Assembly (NCBI RefSeq): GCF_947169445.1
Contig: NZ_CAMVPU010000034.1
Coordinates: 1-41,073, forward strand
Origin: an uncultured Butyrivibrio sp.
GTDB lineage: Bacteria > Bacillota > Clostridia > Lachnospirales > Lachnospiraceae
Direction: 5' to 3'
Length of the DNA: 41,073 nt
Positions 8,198 to 15,514 of the stretch are shown here, in pieces. The position numbers and the translations under genes are program-made. The notes under the pieces are model-generated. The model was not told where the DNA came from, ran no database searches, and was given only the letters and a program-made list of their open reading frames with translations. Numbering within the stretch: position 1 is the first letter of the stretch; each line of letters opens with the position of its first letter.

Positions 8198-8283
8198 CCA
8201 AAGGGAAAGCCAAAGGGGACGGTTCTATATGGCACATGAACTACTGTGCCATATAGAACCGTCCCCTTTGGCTTTCCCTTTGG
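8198..8283. repeat. Perfect 39-bp inverted repeat (REP/MITE-like palindrome)
   Basis: Bases 8198-8236 are exactly complementary to 8245-8283, with an 8-base loop (8237-8244). The arms contain the motif GGGGACGGTTCTATATGGCACA split here as GGGGACGG and TTCTATATGGCACA. The right arm ends one base before the ogg stop codon. There is no T-run on either side, so it is not a classical terminator. Such GGGACGG-containing hairpins recur in Firmicutes genomes and resemble REP elements moved by Y1-type transposases; that link is from memory and unverified here. Confidence 0.85.
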
Positions 8284-8284
8284 C

Positions 8285-9100
8285 TCATCCCATACTCCTG
8301 GAGTAGAAGAACAGGTACTGCTGCATTACTCCATTATACGGTGCATATTTGTCGAACAAAAAACCTTCCGGATATCTCTGATCCAGGACTTTGTTAATCC
8401 ATACATCTTTAGGGAAGGCATCCAGTCTGTGGTATCCAAAAAGGATCTCGCAGTTTGCAACCTTTACGCCAACTCCGTAAAGACTTAGCAGCTTTTGCAT
8501 CAGCTCATCATCCGAAATTTCTTCCCAGTCACCAAGCCTTACCGCGCCGCTTGCCACATCAAGTGCAGCCTGCCTCACATATTTATCTCGATAACCAAGA
8601 CTGCATCCCGAAAGCTCTTCAATGGATAATTCTGCCAGGGCCTTTGCCGTAGGAAAGGAATAAACGTCTTTCCCCTCTGCATCAACTGCCATCTTCTTTC
8701 CTGCAAGAGCACAGATTTTTTCAATCGAAGCCTTAATTGCAGGTATGTTTTTTCTCTGAGATATGATAAAAGAAATCAGCATCTCCCAGGGATCCTGCCT
8801 AAGAATTCTGATTCCTTTTCCAAATTCAGAGGCTTCAAACAGATATGGGTCTTCCTCTTTATCTATCAGCTTTCTGACCTCTTTATAGCTTGTATCAAGA
8901 TCAAAATAGTCTTTCCAAAAGCTGTTATATTCATCCTCCGGACAGTCAAAAAGATAATCGCTTACGCCCACCTGTTCTACATACAGGTATCTGTCAATCG
9001 CAGCCACACTGTATCCTTTGCCGCACTTGTTGAATCTAAAACACTGGCCGCTGTCCGCTATTTTCTGTAAATCAAAGTCATCTTGTATCGTTATTAGCAT
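8285..9100 (-). CDS. ogg: 8-oxoguanine DNA glycosylase/AP lyase (HhH-GPD family)
   Basis: This 271-residue base-excision repair enzyme removes oxidised guanine from DNA. The N-terminal OGG domain (residues 1-110) contains SGQCFRFNK and PWEMLISFIISQRKNIP. The helix-hairpin-helix LLSLYGVGVKVANC holds the catalytic Lys213, and the activating Asp232 is in DAFPKDVWINK. Length and motifs match the clostridial Ogg1-like enzyme. Its ATG overlaps the stop of the nuclease-like gene (ATGCTAA), so the two are co-translated. The ribosome-binding site is weak, which suits coupling. The 39-bp palindrome abuts its stop codon. Confidence 0.92.
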   Translation of the reverse strand: MLITIQDDFDLQKIADSGQCFRFNKCGKGYSVAAIDRYLYVEQVGVSDYLFDCPEDEYNSFWKDYFDLDTSYKEVRKLIDKEEDPYLFEASEFGKGIRILRQDPWEMLISFIISQRKNIPAIKASIEKICALAGKKMAVDAEGKDVYSFPTAKALAELSIEELSGCSLGYRDKYVRQAALDVASGAVRLGDWEEISDDELMQKLLSLYGVGVKVANCEILFGYHRLDAFPKDVWINKVLDQRYPEGFLFDKYAPYNGVMQQYLFFYSRSMG

Positions 9101-9555
9101 TTTTTCACTTTTTCATCAGCCATGGCATCTATATATCCCCGATCCCACAGCATAATCTTTAATTTTTCTGCCAGTTCCACCGCAGGCTGGGTGAAATATT
9201 GATTGGTCATGACCACTCCAACCATCCTGTCGTAGTAGTCCCGTCCCGCATATATTTCCTGTACTGCCTTTACTCCGATTGGCTTATCATAGCATTTACA
9301 CTGAATTGCATAGGTTATTCCATCTTTTTCCGCCAGGATATCAGCTCCGAAATCTCCGCTTCCCTTCGTGACCTCAACATCTAGAAAACCATGAGCCTTC
9401 AAGATATCAGCGCAGTAGTACTCAAAATCATGCCCCTCCATCTCATCCATAGGTAGAGGCCTGTTTCTGATCATCCTAATGACATATACCGTCAAGAACG
9501 CCAGAAGAACGACTCCCGCTCCAATGAGACAGGCAATTATATGTTCCTTATTCAT
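9094..9555 (-). CDS. Membrane-anchored restriction-endonuclease-like (Mrr_cat) protein
   Basis: This 153-residue protein has one N-terminal transmembrane helix (about residues 8-28) followed by a short basic stretch and an Mrr-type nuclease fold. The PD-(D/E)xK core is recognisable: GHDFEYYCADIL helix, acidic residue in GSGDFGADIL, and the QCK of YAIQCKCYDKPIGVKAVQEI. VGVVMTNQYFTQPAVELAEK matches the Mrr C-terminal part. Family members cleave modified or foreign DNA, but small anchored forms are uncharacterised. It overlaps ogg by 7 bases. No methyltransferase is nearby, so this is not a conventional restriction-modification pair. Confidence 0.8.
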   Translation of the reverse strand: MNKEHIIACLIGAGVVLLAFLTVYVIRMIRNRPLPMDEMEGHDFEYYCADILKAHGFLDVEVTKGSGDFGADILAEKDGITYAIQCKCYDKPIGVKAVQEIYAGRDYYDRMVGVVMTNQYFTQPAVELAEKLKIMLWDRGYIDAMADEKVKKC

Positions 9556-9603
9556 CTATTATCAGTCCCAACCAAACCGTTTCTACAAGCAGTTTTGCAG
9601 TTT

Positions 9604-10143
9604 CTATTTTTCATACAAGTTATTTCCCTGAGAGTCTATTACTACGATTGCAGGAAAATTCTCAACCTTAAGCTTTCTGATAGCCTCAGTACCGAGATCC
9701 TCATAGGCTACAACCTCAGATTCTACAATAGACTTGGACAAAAGAGCTCCCGCACCGCCGATCGCAGCAAAATAAACTGCTCCGTTCCTGACGATTGCGT
9801 CTATTACTTCCGGAGATCTTTTCCCTTTTCCGATCATGGCATTAAGTCCCAGATCAAGAAGTCTCGGAGTATACTTATCCATGCGGCTGGCTGTTGTAGG
9901 GCCTGCAGAGCCGATTGGACGCCCTTCCCTTGCAGGGGACGGTCCCATGTAATAGATAACATTTCCCTCAAGCTCGATTGGGAGTTCTTTTCCATCATTA
10001 AGCGCCTCCGACATGCGCTTATGAGCAGCATCTCTGGCAGTATAGATTGTTCCTGATATATATACCATATCTCCGCTTTTGAGATTCTTTAAATCCTCTT
10101 TACTCATCGGAGCCGTAAGCTTTTTTTCCATATTATTCTCCAT
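9604..10143 (-). CDS. fumB: Fumarate hydratase class I, beta subunit
   Basis: This is the C-terminal (beta) subunit of the two-subunit Fe-S fumarase (or the related L(+)-tartrate dehydratase), which interconverts fumarate and malate. Family motifs are GTIYTARDAAHKRM, YMGPSPAREGRPIGSAGPTT, RMDKYTP, and AIGGAGALL. I place the start at the ATG at 10143 because it overlaps the fumA stop (TAATG). A second ATG at 10131, preceded by GGAG with a 6-base spacer, is an equally good alternative. Fumarase is more likely than tartrate dehydratase, but this cannot be settled from sequence alone. Confidence 0.88.
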   Translation of the reverse strand: MENNMEKKLTAPMSKEDLKNLKSGDMVYISGTIYTARDAAHKRMSEALNDGKELPIELEGNVIYYMGPSPAREGRPIGSAGPTTASRMDKYTPRLLDLGLNAMIGKGKRSPEVIDAIVRNGAVYFAAIGGAGALLSKSIVESEVVAYEDLGTEAIRKLKVENFPAIVVIDSQGNNLYEK

Positions 10144-10985
10144 TACAGGACCCTTGTAACATGCCTGTTTACGTGACAGCATATGTTGACTGCTACAGGG
10201 AGCCCTGCTATATGCGTGGCAAAAGTATTGATATTTACAGCAAGCGCTGTAATCTTGCCACCAAGGCCAGCGGGGCCGATTCCGGTCTCGTTGATCCTGC
10301 CAAGCACCTCTTCTTCCATGTTGCGGACATATTCAATATCAGAATGGGTTCCAACAGGTCTTGTCAGTGCTTCTTTAGCCATTTCAGCACATTTTTCAAA
10401 GGTGCCGCCTATTCCGACACCCACAACCATAGGAGGACAGGCATTTGGACCTGCATCCTTTACTGCCTGAACGATTGCGTCTTTTACGCCTTCCTCTCCA
10501 TCCGCAGGCTTGAGCATAAATACTCTGCTCATGTTCTCACTACCAAAGCCCTTTGGAGCTATAGTCAGCGAAACGCTATCACCGGGCACAATATCATAAT
10601 GAATCACCGCAGGTGTATTATCGCCGGTGTTCTTTCTGATAAGGGGATCTCCAACAACAGATTTGCGAAGATATCCTTCAACATAGCCCTGTTTTACACC
10701 TTCGTTGATGGCATCAGTAAGACTTCCGCCTACAAAATGCACATCTTGTCCGACTTTTACAAAGAATACTGCCATTCCGGTATCCTGACATATAGGAATC
10801 TGGTCTTTTCCAGCAATCTCCAGATTCTCCTGAAGCTTGGTAATGATCTGCTTTCCAAGCTCAGACTCTTCCCTTTCAAGTGCCCCATCCAGAGCATCCT
10901 TCATGTCCTGCGAAAGCGCATAGTTGGCATCAATACACATTTGCCTAACTGCCGCAGTCACCTCACAAACATTGATATCTCGCAT
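10143..10985 (-). CDS. fumA: Fumarate hydratase class I, alpha subunit
   Basis: This 280-residue alpha subunit carries the 4Fe-4S cluster of class I fumarase. Cluster and active-site regions are visible as IPICQDTGMAVFF, GPNACPPMVVGVGIGGTFEKC and the terminal CCHVNRH, each with a conserved cysteine. GLGGKITALAVN and PVGTHSD are also family-typical. It is one base past the HIT gene stop and overlaps fumB, forming a run rhomboid > HIT > fumA > fumB. The oxygen-labile cluster suits an anaerobe. Confidence 0.92.
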   Translation of the reverse strand: MRDINVCEVTAAVRQMCIDANYALSQDMKDALDGALEREESELGKQIITKLQENLEIAGKDQIPICQDTGMAVFFVKVGQDVHFVGGSLTDAINEGVKQGYVEGYLRKSVVGDPLIRKNTGDNTPAVIHYDIVPGDSVSLTIAPKGFGSENMSRVFMLKPADGEEGVKDAIVQAVKDAGPNACPPMVVGVGIGGTFEKCAEMAKEALTRPVGTHSDIEYVRNMEEEVLGRINETGIGPAGLGGKITALAVNINTFATHIAGLPVAVNICCHVNRHVTRVL

Positions 10986-10986
10986 A

Positions 10987-11394
10987 TTACTCCCCTACGA
11001 TAGTCTTCCTGATTTCCACAAGTTCCTCACTTGAAGGGCTTGTAGGCTTCCACAAAATATGCTGTCCGTCATTCTCATATCTGGGAATAATATGAAGATG
11101 GAAATGCATAACTGTCTGTCCTGCTGCCGCACCATTATTCTGAACAAGGTTAAGTCCATCGCAGCCAAGCTTTTCCTTCATCGTGCCCGCAACAGTCTTG
11201 GCTACCTTTACAGCGCCCATAACAGTTTCTTCAGGTATCTCGTAAAGATCAGCATAGTGTGCCTTGGGAAGCACCAGTGCATGTCCCTTGGTTGCCGGGC
11301 CATTATCAAGAATTACTCTGAAATCTTCATTTTCAAAAATTGTGTTTGATGGAATTTCTCCGGATGCTATTTTACAAAAAATACAGTCACTCAT
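10987..11394 (-). CDS. HIT-family nucleotide-binding protein (HinT-like)
   Basis: This 135-residue histidine-triad protein probably hydrolyses nucleotide-phosphoramidate or related adenylyl conjugates. The N-terminus has CIFCKIASGEIPSNTIFE, and the triad HFHLHIIPRY is near residue 98. It starts at ATG 11394, sharing a base with the rhomboid stop (TAATG). The CxxC-type N-terminus suggests zinc binding as in many HIT proteins. Its link to the fumarase genes is only positional. Confidence 0.92.
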   Translation of the reverse strand: MSDCIFCKIASGEIPSNTIFENEDFRVILDNGPATKGHALVLPKAHYADLYEIPEETVMGAVKVAKTVAGTMKEKLGCDGLNLVQNNGAAAGQTVMHFHLHIIPRYENDGQHILWKPTSPSSEELVEIRKTIVGE

Positions 11395-12044
11395 TACGCT
11401 ATTCCCTCCATGTTCTTTCTATTTTTAAATACAATAATGTTGATCACTCCAAATACGAATCCTGTCAAAAAGCCTCCAAGGTGCGCCTGAGTATTGGCTC
11501 CTGACTGGAAAAAGCACGCTTCTATTACGAAAAAGAGAAGAAGCAATAATCTAAACAGCATTGACTTATCTTTTATCAGCAGCTTTCTGTTAATGACAAT
11601 CCAAACCACCATGAAGCCTACAATTCCCATAACGCAGCCGCTGGCGCCAAGTGATACCCTGACGACATCGCCTCTTACCTCATATGCCATGGATAAGAGA
11701 TTGCCGCAAATCCCTGCCAGAATATACATTATGAAATACAAAAGGTGCCCCATGTAATGCTCAATTACCGCCCCTACAGCCAGCAAAATGAGCATGTTAT
11801 TAAAGAGGTGGTTTATATCCGCATGCAGGAAAGTCGCAGTAAATATTCTGTAGAACTCTCCATTTCCAAGAACCGATTCAGTATACATAACCCATCCAGA
11901 ATACAGCCCGGGTATAATTGTTGTACTAAGTCCAAACAAAAGAACGTTGATGATCACTAAAAAAATAGTCACATAGGCAGATTTATATATTTCCTGCTGC
12001 CTTTGAAAAAACTCCTCGTTTGAACTATTGTTATTTTCCGACAT
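11394..12044 (-). CDS. Rhomboid-family intramembrane serine protease
   Basis: This 216-residue polytopic membrane protein would cleave transmembrane substrates within the bilayer. The catalytic dyad is present: Ser135 in SLGASG and His188 in TQAHLGGFLTG. The helix-2 motif HLFNNM (His79, Asn83) is also intact. About six hydrophobic helices can be counted. A Ser/Asn-rich 20-residue head precedes the first helix. The ribosome-binding site is GGGAG with a 9-base spacer. It heads the HIT-fumAB cluster and lies downstream of the flavodoxin-like gene. Its substrate is unknown. Confidence 0.93.
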   Translation of the reverse strand: MSENNNSSNEEFFQRQQEIYKSAYVTIFLVIINVLLFGLSTTIIPGLYSGWVMYTESVLGNGEFYRIFTATFLHADINHLFNNMLILLAVGAVIEHYMGHLLYFIMYILAGICGNLLSMAYEVRGDVVRVSLGASGCVMGIVGFMVVWIVINRKLLIKDKSMLFRLLLLLFFVIEACFFQSGANTQAHLGGFLTGFVFGVINIIVFKNRKNMEGIA

Positions 12045-12110
12045 TGTAATATGCTCCCTATCTGTTGCCGCTTTTTTCTATTTAGATTCGTGGCAACTTT
12101 GCTCTTTTCC

Positions 12111-13121
12111 TTAGCTTTCCATAAGATCAAAGAGCTGATCCATGCTTCTAAGGAGCTTAAAATCCCCTTTCATTTTCAAACTTCCTGCCATGAATCCACG
12201 CTGGAAAGTCATTCTGCCATCAAGTATATCCTCAAATATCCTCTGATCAACCGTGATCACTACATCACAATCGTTCTCATCTCCAGTCCTGAAATCACAA
12301 TTAGAATTGTTGACATCGATTATAACCGGCCTTATCTTCACATTATCCTGGATGGCTATCTTATACTTAGCTCTAAGTCCCGCAACCGGGGTAAATTTCT
12401 TTTCCAGGAATTTAATATACTCCTCGGCATTACCTGCAGTTGTCTCATCCTGTCCCATCTTGTCACGGAAGATACTTGCAAGCTCCTGCAGATCCTCTTT
12501 TTGCGTCTTAACATATTTATCATCTGAAGCATACTCTGAAAGCTGCTCAGATTCCTGAGGAGTAAGGTCGATGCCCTTAGCAACTGCAACCTTATTGATT
12601 ACAGCCTGATTGCTGGCAGGAAAAACAGCCATCTTCTGATTGATGGTTCTGTATATATTCTCTGTTTTCTTTTCAATTATCTTGGAATATTCGTTGCTGT
12701 TCTCAAGTTTGGTGGTATCAGCGATATAGCCGCACATTCCGTCGCACGGAAGGCCGCCCAGCATCTCCCATGCTGCTGCAAGGCTCATCATGCCTTCTCT
12801 TTCGCCATGGGTTGTAGACATGACAACAGGTGCCATGTAGATTTCTTTTATCCTATTCTTATCGCCATAAAGCCAGCAGGCATCGAGAAACTGCATCATG
12901 TAGCCGCCAACACCGTACCACTCAACTGTAGATGCCAGAATAATGCCGTCTGCATCCTTGAGGGTGTTGGGAAGGGCCGTTATTCCGTTTCTCTGCTCGT
13001 AGAGATTGTACTGCTGAACCTTAACATTTAATTCCTGTAAAACTGCTGTGATCTGTGAGATGACGTACAAAGTGGGATCATCAATTATCCCTCTTCCACC
13101 GTAGTAGATATTTATCTTCAT
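12111..13121 (-). CDS. Flavodoxin-like/NAD(P)H FMN reductase fused to an SCP2-like domain
   Basis: This protein has about 336 residues from the ATG at 13121, chosen because GGAGGGG precedes it by 6 bases. Residues 1 to about 150 resemble the flavodoxin/FMN-reductase fold (MKINIYYGGRGIID, DADGIILASTVEWYG, FLDACWLYG, VVMSTTHGEREG). The last 100 residues (KYKIAIQDNVKIRPVIIDVN to the end) resemble SCP2 sterol-carrier modules, including DCDVVITVDQRIFEDILDGRMTFQ split as DCDVVITVD and GRMTFQRGFMAGSLKMKGD. A redox role with a bound lipid or hydrophobic ligand is inference. An extended -10 promoter lies just upstream. Confidence 0.75.
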   Translation of the reverse strand: MKINIYYGGRGIIDDPTLYVISQITAVLQELNVKVQQYNLYEQRNGITALPNTLKDADGIILASTVEWYGVGGYMMQFLDACWLYGDKNRIKEIYMAPVVMSTTHGEREGMMSLAAAWEMLGGLPCDGMCGYIADTTKLENSNEYSKIIEKKTENIYRTINQKMAVFPASNQAVINKVAVAKGIDLTPQESEQLSEYASDDKYVKTQKEDLQELASIFRDKMGQDETTAGNAEEYIKFLEKKFTPVAGLRAKYKIAIQDNVKIRPVIIDVNNSNCDFRTGDENDCDVVITVDQRIFEDILDGRMTFQRGFMAGSLKMKGDFKLLRSMDQLFDLMES

Positions 13122-13155
13122 GAGAATCCCCTCCAACAATCCGACATTTGAAAAC

Positions 13156-13164
13156 ATTATAGCA
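13156..13164 (-). promoter_or_regulatory. Extended -10 promoter for the flavodoxin/SCP2 gene
   Basis: On the minus strand TGCTATAAT gives a perfect -10 with the TGn extension and no good -35. A start near 13149 would leave a leader of about 28 bases carrying the GGAGGGG ribosome-binding site. This separates the gene from the tad operon that ends at 13190. Confidence 0.5.
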
Positions 13165-13189
13165 TATTTTGGAGGGGTTTTTGTCCATC

Positions 13190-14629
13190 TTATCTACAAT
13201 CAAAACACAATCTACCTATCCTGATTTCATCGCCCTCGCCAATAGAAACACCTTCCTGGGCCTTTAGGCGCAAACCGTTTTTGAAAGTGCCATTTGTCGA
13301 ATTCAAGTCCACGAGCATAATTCTGTCATCCTCTCCCTTGAATATCCTGCAGTGCATTCTGGAAACGCTGTTGTCCTTTAGAACCTTGTCAACGCAGCCT
13401 TCCATTTTGCCAAGGGTAAGAGGCAGTTTACCGAGAGAGATTCTGAGGGTCTTATCAAGATTGCGGCTGTATAAAGTCATTTCATGATCATTATCATCGA
13501 ATGCATCAAGAACAGTAGTCTCGCCGCAATCGGCTCCGGCCCCTTTGTCATATTCCAATTTATGTGAAGGAGTAACCTTAACTTCATTCTTATAATTTGA
13601 TACTTTTACAGTATTTCCATATCTGTCTTCATTTCCGAATTCCGATTTCATATATGTATTTTTCTTTTCATATTCTCCATCTGTTTTATCCCATTCATCA
13701 AAATATGAATCCTCTATTTCATCTCCCTCTTCCGCTGTCTCAATAGTTTGCCCCTTATGTAAACCACCATTTCTCACATCCTTAATTCCCGATAAAAGAG
13801 CCAGAAATCCCGTAACCGCGGACAGCATTATCACCACTACAGATAAGATATTCTCACCGCTTGAGAGGATGAAATTCATTCTTATGTACATCATTGCTGC
13901 CAAAAGAGCCATAAACAAAATAGAAAAGACTATCTGTATTTTTCCATCTATCTTTCTTGCAAGACCTCTATGTCTTTTTTCGCAGGTAGCCTCATCCTCA
14001 AGTTCTTCCTCAGTGAATGAATACGGATCTTCTTCATAATCACATGCTTCCTCATAGGAATTATCACTGTCATCACAAACCACGTCACTCTCACCTATCC
14101 CAAGAACATAATCTATGCAGTCCATCACTACAAATCCCGGAGTCTGGGCTTTTTCCGCACAGGAATAAACCATTTCCACTGCAGTTTCATCTTCATGGTC
14201 CACCAGCAGGAAAAGCTCATCGACAAAACCGGCAAACCCGTTATTATCACTGGCAAACGGACTGTACATAAACTTGTACTGACCAGTTACAAGATCAACA
14301 AATATACTTCCTGCATCAAGGACCACATTTTCCATACCCAGAAGATATTCAGACAAACTCTCAAAAGCCTCCTTCATGGCACCAAAAAGATCCATAAGCT
14401 GCTGCCTGTCCATGCCTCTTGCCGAAAATCTGTCCTGAATACTCTGCATTGAGTTGATCTCGTAATAAAGAAAGCTCTCATTATTAATAGTTCGCATGCT
14501 GCAGGGAAGAAAGCTCTTTAGCTTTCCCCTTTCAAACATCTTCATCTGATAACTGTTTTTATCATCTTCATTATCTTTTTTTACTATAAGATAGTTGTGC
14601 TTTAATTCTCTGCAATATCTGTAATCCAT
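13190..14629 (-). CDS. FHA-domain membrane protein of the tad operon
   Basis: This 479-residue protein has an N-terminal globular domain (about 1-180) like the DUF6382 family often attached to FHA domains in clostridia. An acidic linker (180-215) follows, then two transmembrane helices (231-249 and 261-281), a charged cytoplasmic stretch, and a C-terminal FHA domain (391-479). The FHA phosphothreonine-binding residues are present in SRMH (423-426) and NSTNGTF (443-449). It is the last gene of the pilus operon, 5 bases after a TadE-like gene. It may sense Ser/Thr phosphorylation and tune pilus assembly; no kinase gene is in the window. Confidence 0.82.
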   Translation of the reverse strand: MDYRYCRELKHNYLIVKKDNEDDKNSYQMKMFERGKLKSFLPCSMRTINNESFLYYEINSMQSIQDRFSARGMDRQQLMDLFGAMKEAFESLSEYLLGMENVVLDAGSIFVDLVTGQYKFMYSPFASDNNGFAGFVDELFLLVDHEDETAVEMVYSCAEKAQTPGFVVMDCIDYVLGIGESDVVCDDSDNSYEEACDYEEDPYSFTEEELEDEATCEKRHRGLARKIDGKIQIVFSILFMALLAAMMYIRMNFILSSGENILSVVVIMLSAVTGFLALLSGIKDVRNGGLHKGQTIETAEEGDEIEDSYFDEWDKTDGEYEKKNTYMKSEFGNEDRYGNTVKVSNYKNEVKVTPSHKLEYDKGAGADCGETTVLDAFDDNDHEMTLYSRNLDKTLRISLGKLPLTLGKMEGCVDKVLKDNSVSRMHCRIFKGEDDRIMLVDLNSTNGTFKNGLRLKAQEGVSIGEGDEIRIGRLCFDCR

Positions 14630-14634
14630 TTCTT

Positions 14635-15072
14635 TTATTTCTCCTCCATTTTATTGGCCAAATCCATGATTCTCTTTACACGCCGCAGGTGCCCGGGATA
14701 GTTTCTTACCTTAACACTCTGCTTTGCACTGATTTCCCAGACTCCTTCTGGTTTCAAAAAATAATTTTCCATAGCCCTGTGCTTTGTCTGCGTAGCAGCC
14801 CTGACAGTCACCGCTTTTTTATCCGCTTCAACCTCAAACACAGGCTCTTTATTTCCAAAATACTTTCTTCCAAACAACCCGCTCTTTTGTACTACATATT
14901 CCTTAGGACTTTCTTCCATTGAAGCCCTGAAGGCCAGTATGTAGCAGTCCTGAGTCAAAAGACATCTCCTATACATAAAGTTCGCAAGATATATTAAGAG
15001 CGCAAAAACGCAAATAACCATAGGCACAATGAAGGATGCCTCAACCGTCATATATCCGTGTATTTTACGCAA
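14635..15072 (-). CDS. TadE-like pseudopilin (second copy)
   Basis: This 145-residue protein has one N-terminal hydrophobic segment, TVEASFIVPMVICVFALLIYLANF (residues 9-32, split here as TVEASFIVPMV and ICVFALLIYLANF). It has the Glu five residues into the TadE-type segment, as in substrates of the prepilin peptidase. The remainder is a soluble beta-rich domain of unknown structure. It overlaps the peptidase gene by 8 bases and is followed by the FHA gene. It probably acts as a minor pilin or assembly factor of the Flp pilus. Confidence 0.78.
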   Translation of the reverse strand: MRKIHGYMTVEASFIVPMVICVFALLIYLANFMYRRCLLTQDCYILAFRASMEESPKEYVVQKSGLFGRKYFGNKEPVFEVEADKKAVTVRAATQTKHRAMENYFLKPEGVWEISAKQSVKVRNYPGHLRRVKRIMDLANKMEEK

Positions 15073-15514
15073 AGAGCATCACCCCCATCCCTATAGTCAT
15101 GAAAGGAATAAAGGCCATCTCCGTATTTCTCTCAGCTCTTTTTATAGTCAAAAGAACTATCGAAATTAGTCCGGACAGCATCAACGCTGTCATTATCCCA
15201 AGCCATATCTTTTCACTGCCAAAAGCAGGCCCTATGCACATCAGCATAATTCCATCTCCATAGCCGATCTTTCCTCTTGAGAGAAAGCCCAGAAAAATCA
15301 GCAGCATCCCCGGGATAAGCGAGGCGATAAGTTCAATAAAGCTTACGCCTTCAAAAAACATCCCATATATTCCTGCAGCCGCAGACACCACCGCGCACAA
15401 AGCCGGAATGTAAACCGATATCTGTTTGTATTTAATATCCTTAACTGATGCCGCCAGCATGATCATCACAATTACCACTTCAAAAAAAATCATCTTCAAC
15501 TTAATTACAGCCAC
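15065..15514 (-). CDS. A24-type prepilin peptidase of the tad locus (first of two)
   Basis: This 149-residue polytopic membrane protease resembles TadV/CpaA. It would cut the leader from Flp and the TadE-like proteins. The two catalytic aspartates are in VKDIKYKQIS (about residue 26) and in the GxGD motif GKIGYGDGIML (about residue 85). Four to five hydrophobic segments are visible. It overlaps the TadE-like genes on both sides. A second A24 protein is encoded at the head of the same operon (22434-22844), so the two may have different substrates. Confidence 0.85.
   Translation of the reverse strand: MAVIKLKMIFFEVVIVMIMLAASVKDIKYKQISVYIPALCAVVSAAAGIYGMFFEGVSFIELIASLIPGMLLIFLGFLSRGKIGYGDGIMLMCIGPAFGSEKIWLGIMTALMLSGLISIVLLTIKRAERNTEMAFIPFMTIGMGVMLFA

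Noticed and set aside
9935..9952. GGGGACGGTCCC inside fumB, similar to the core of the large palindrome
   Set aside because: It encodes the conserved GPSPAREGRPIGS fumarase segment and has no long inverted repeat around it, so the similarity is coincidental.
10161..11003. 280-codon plus-strand reading frame opposite fumA
   Set aside because: It mirrors the coding strand of fumA, has atypical composition rich in Cys/His/Ile and no recognisable domain.
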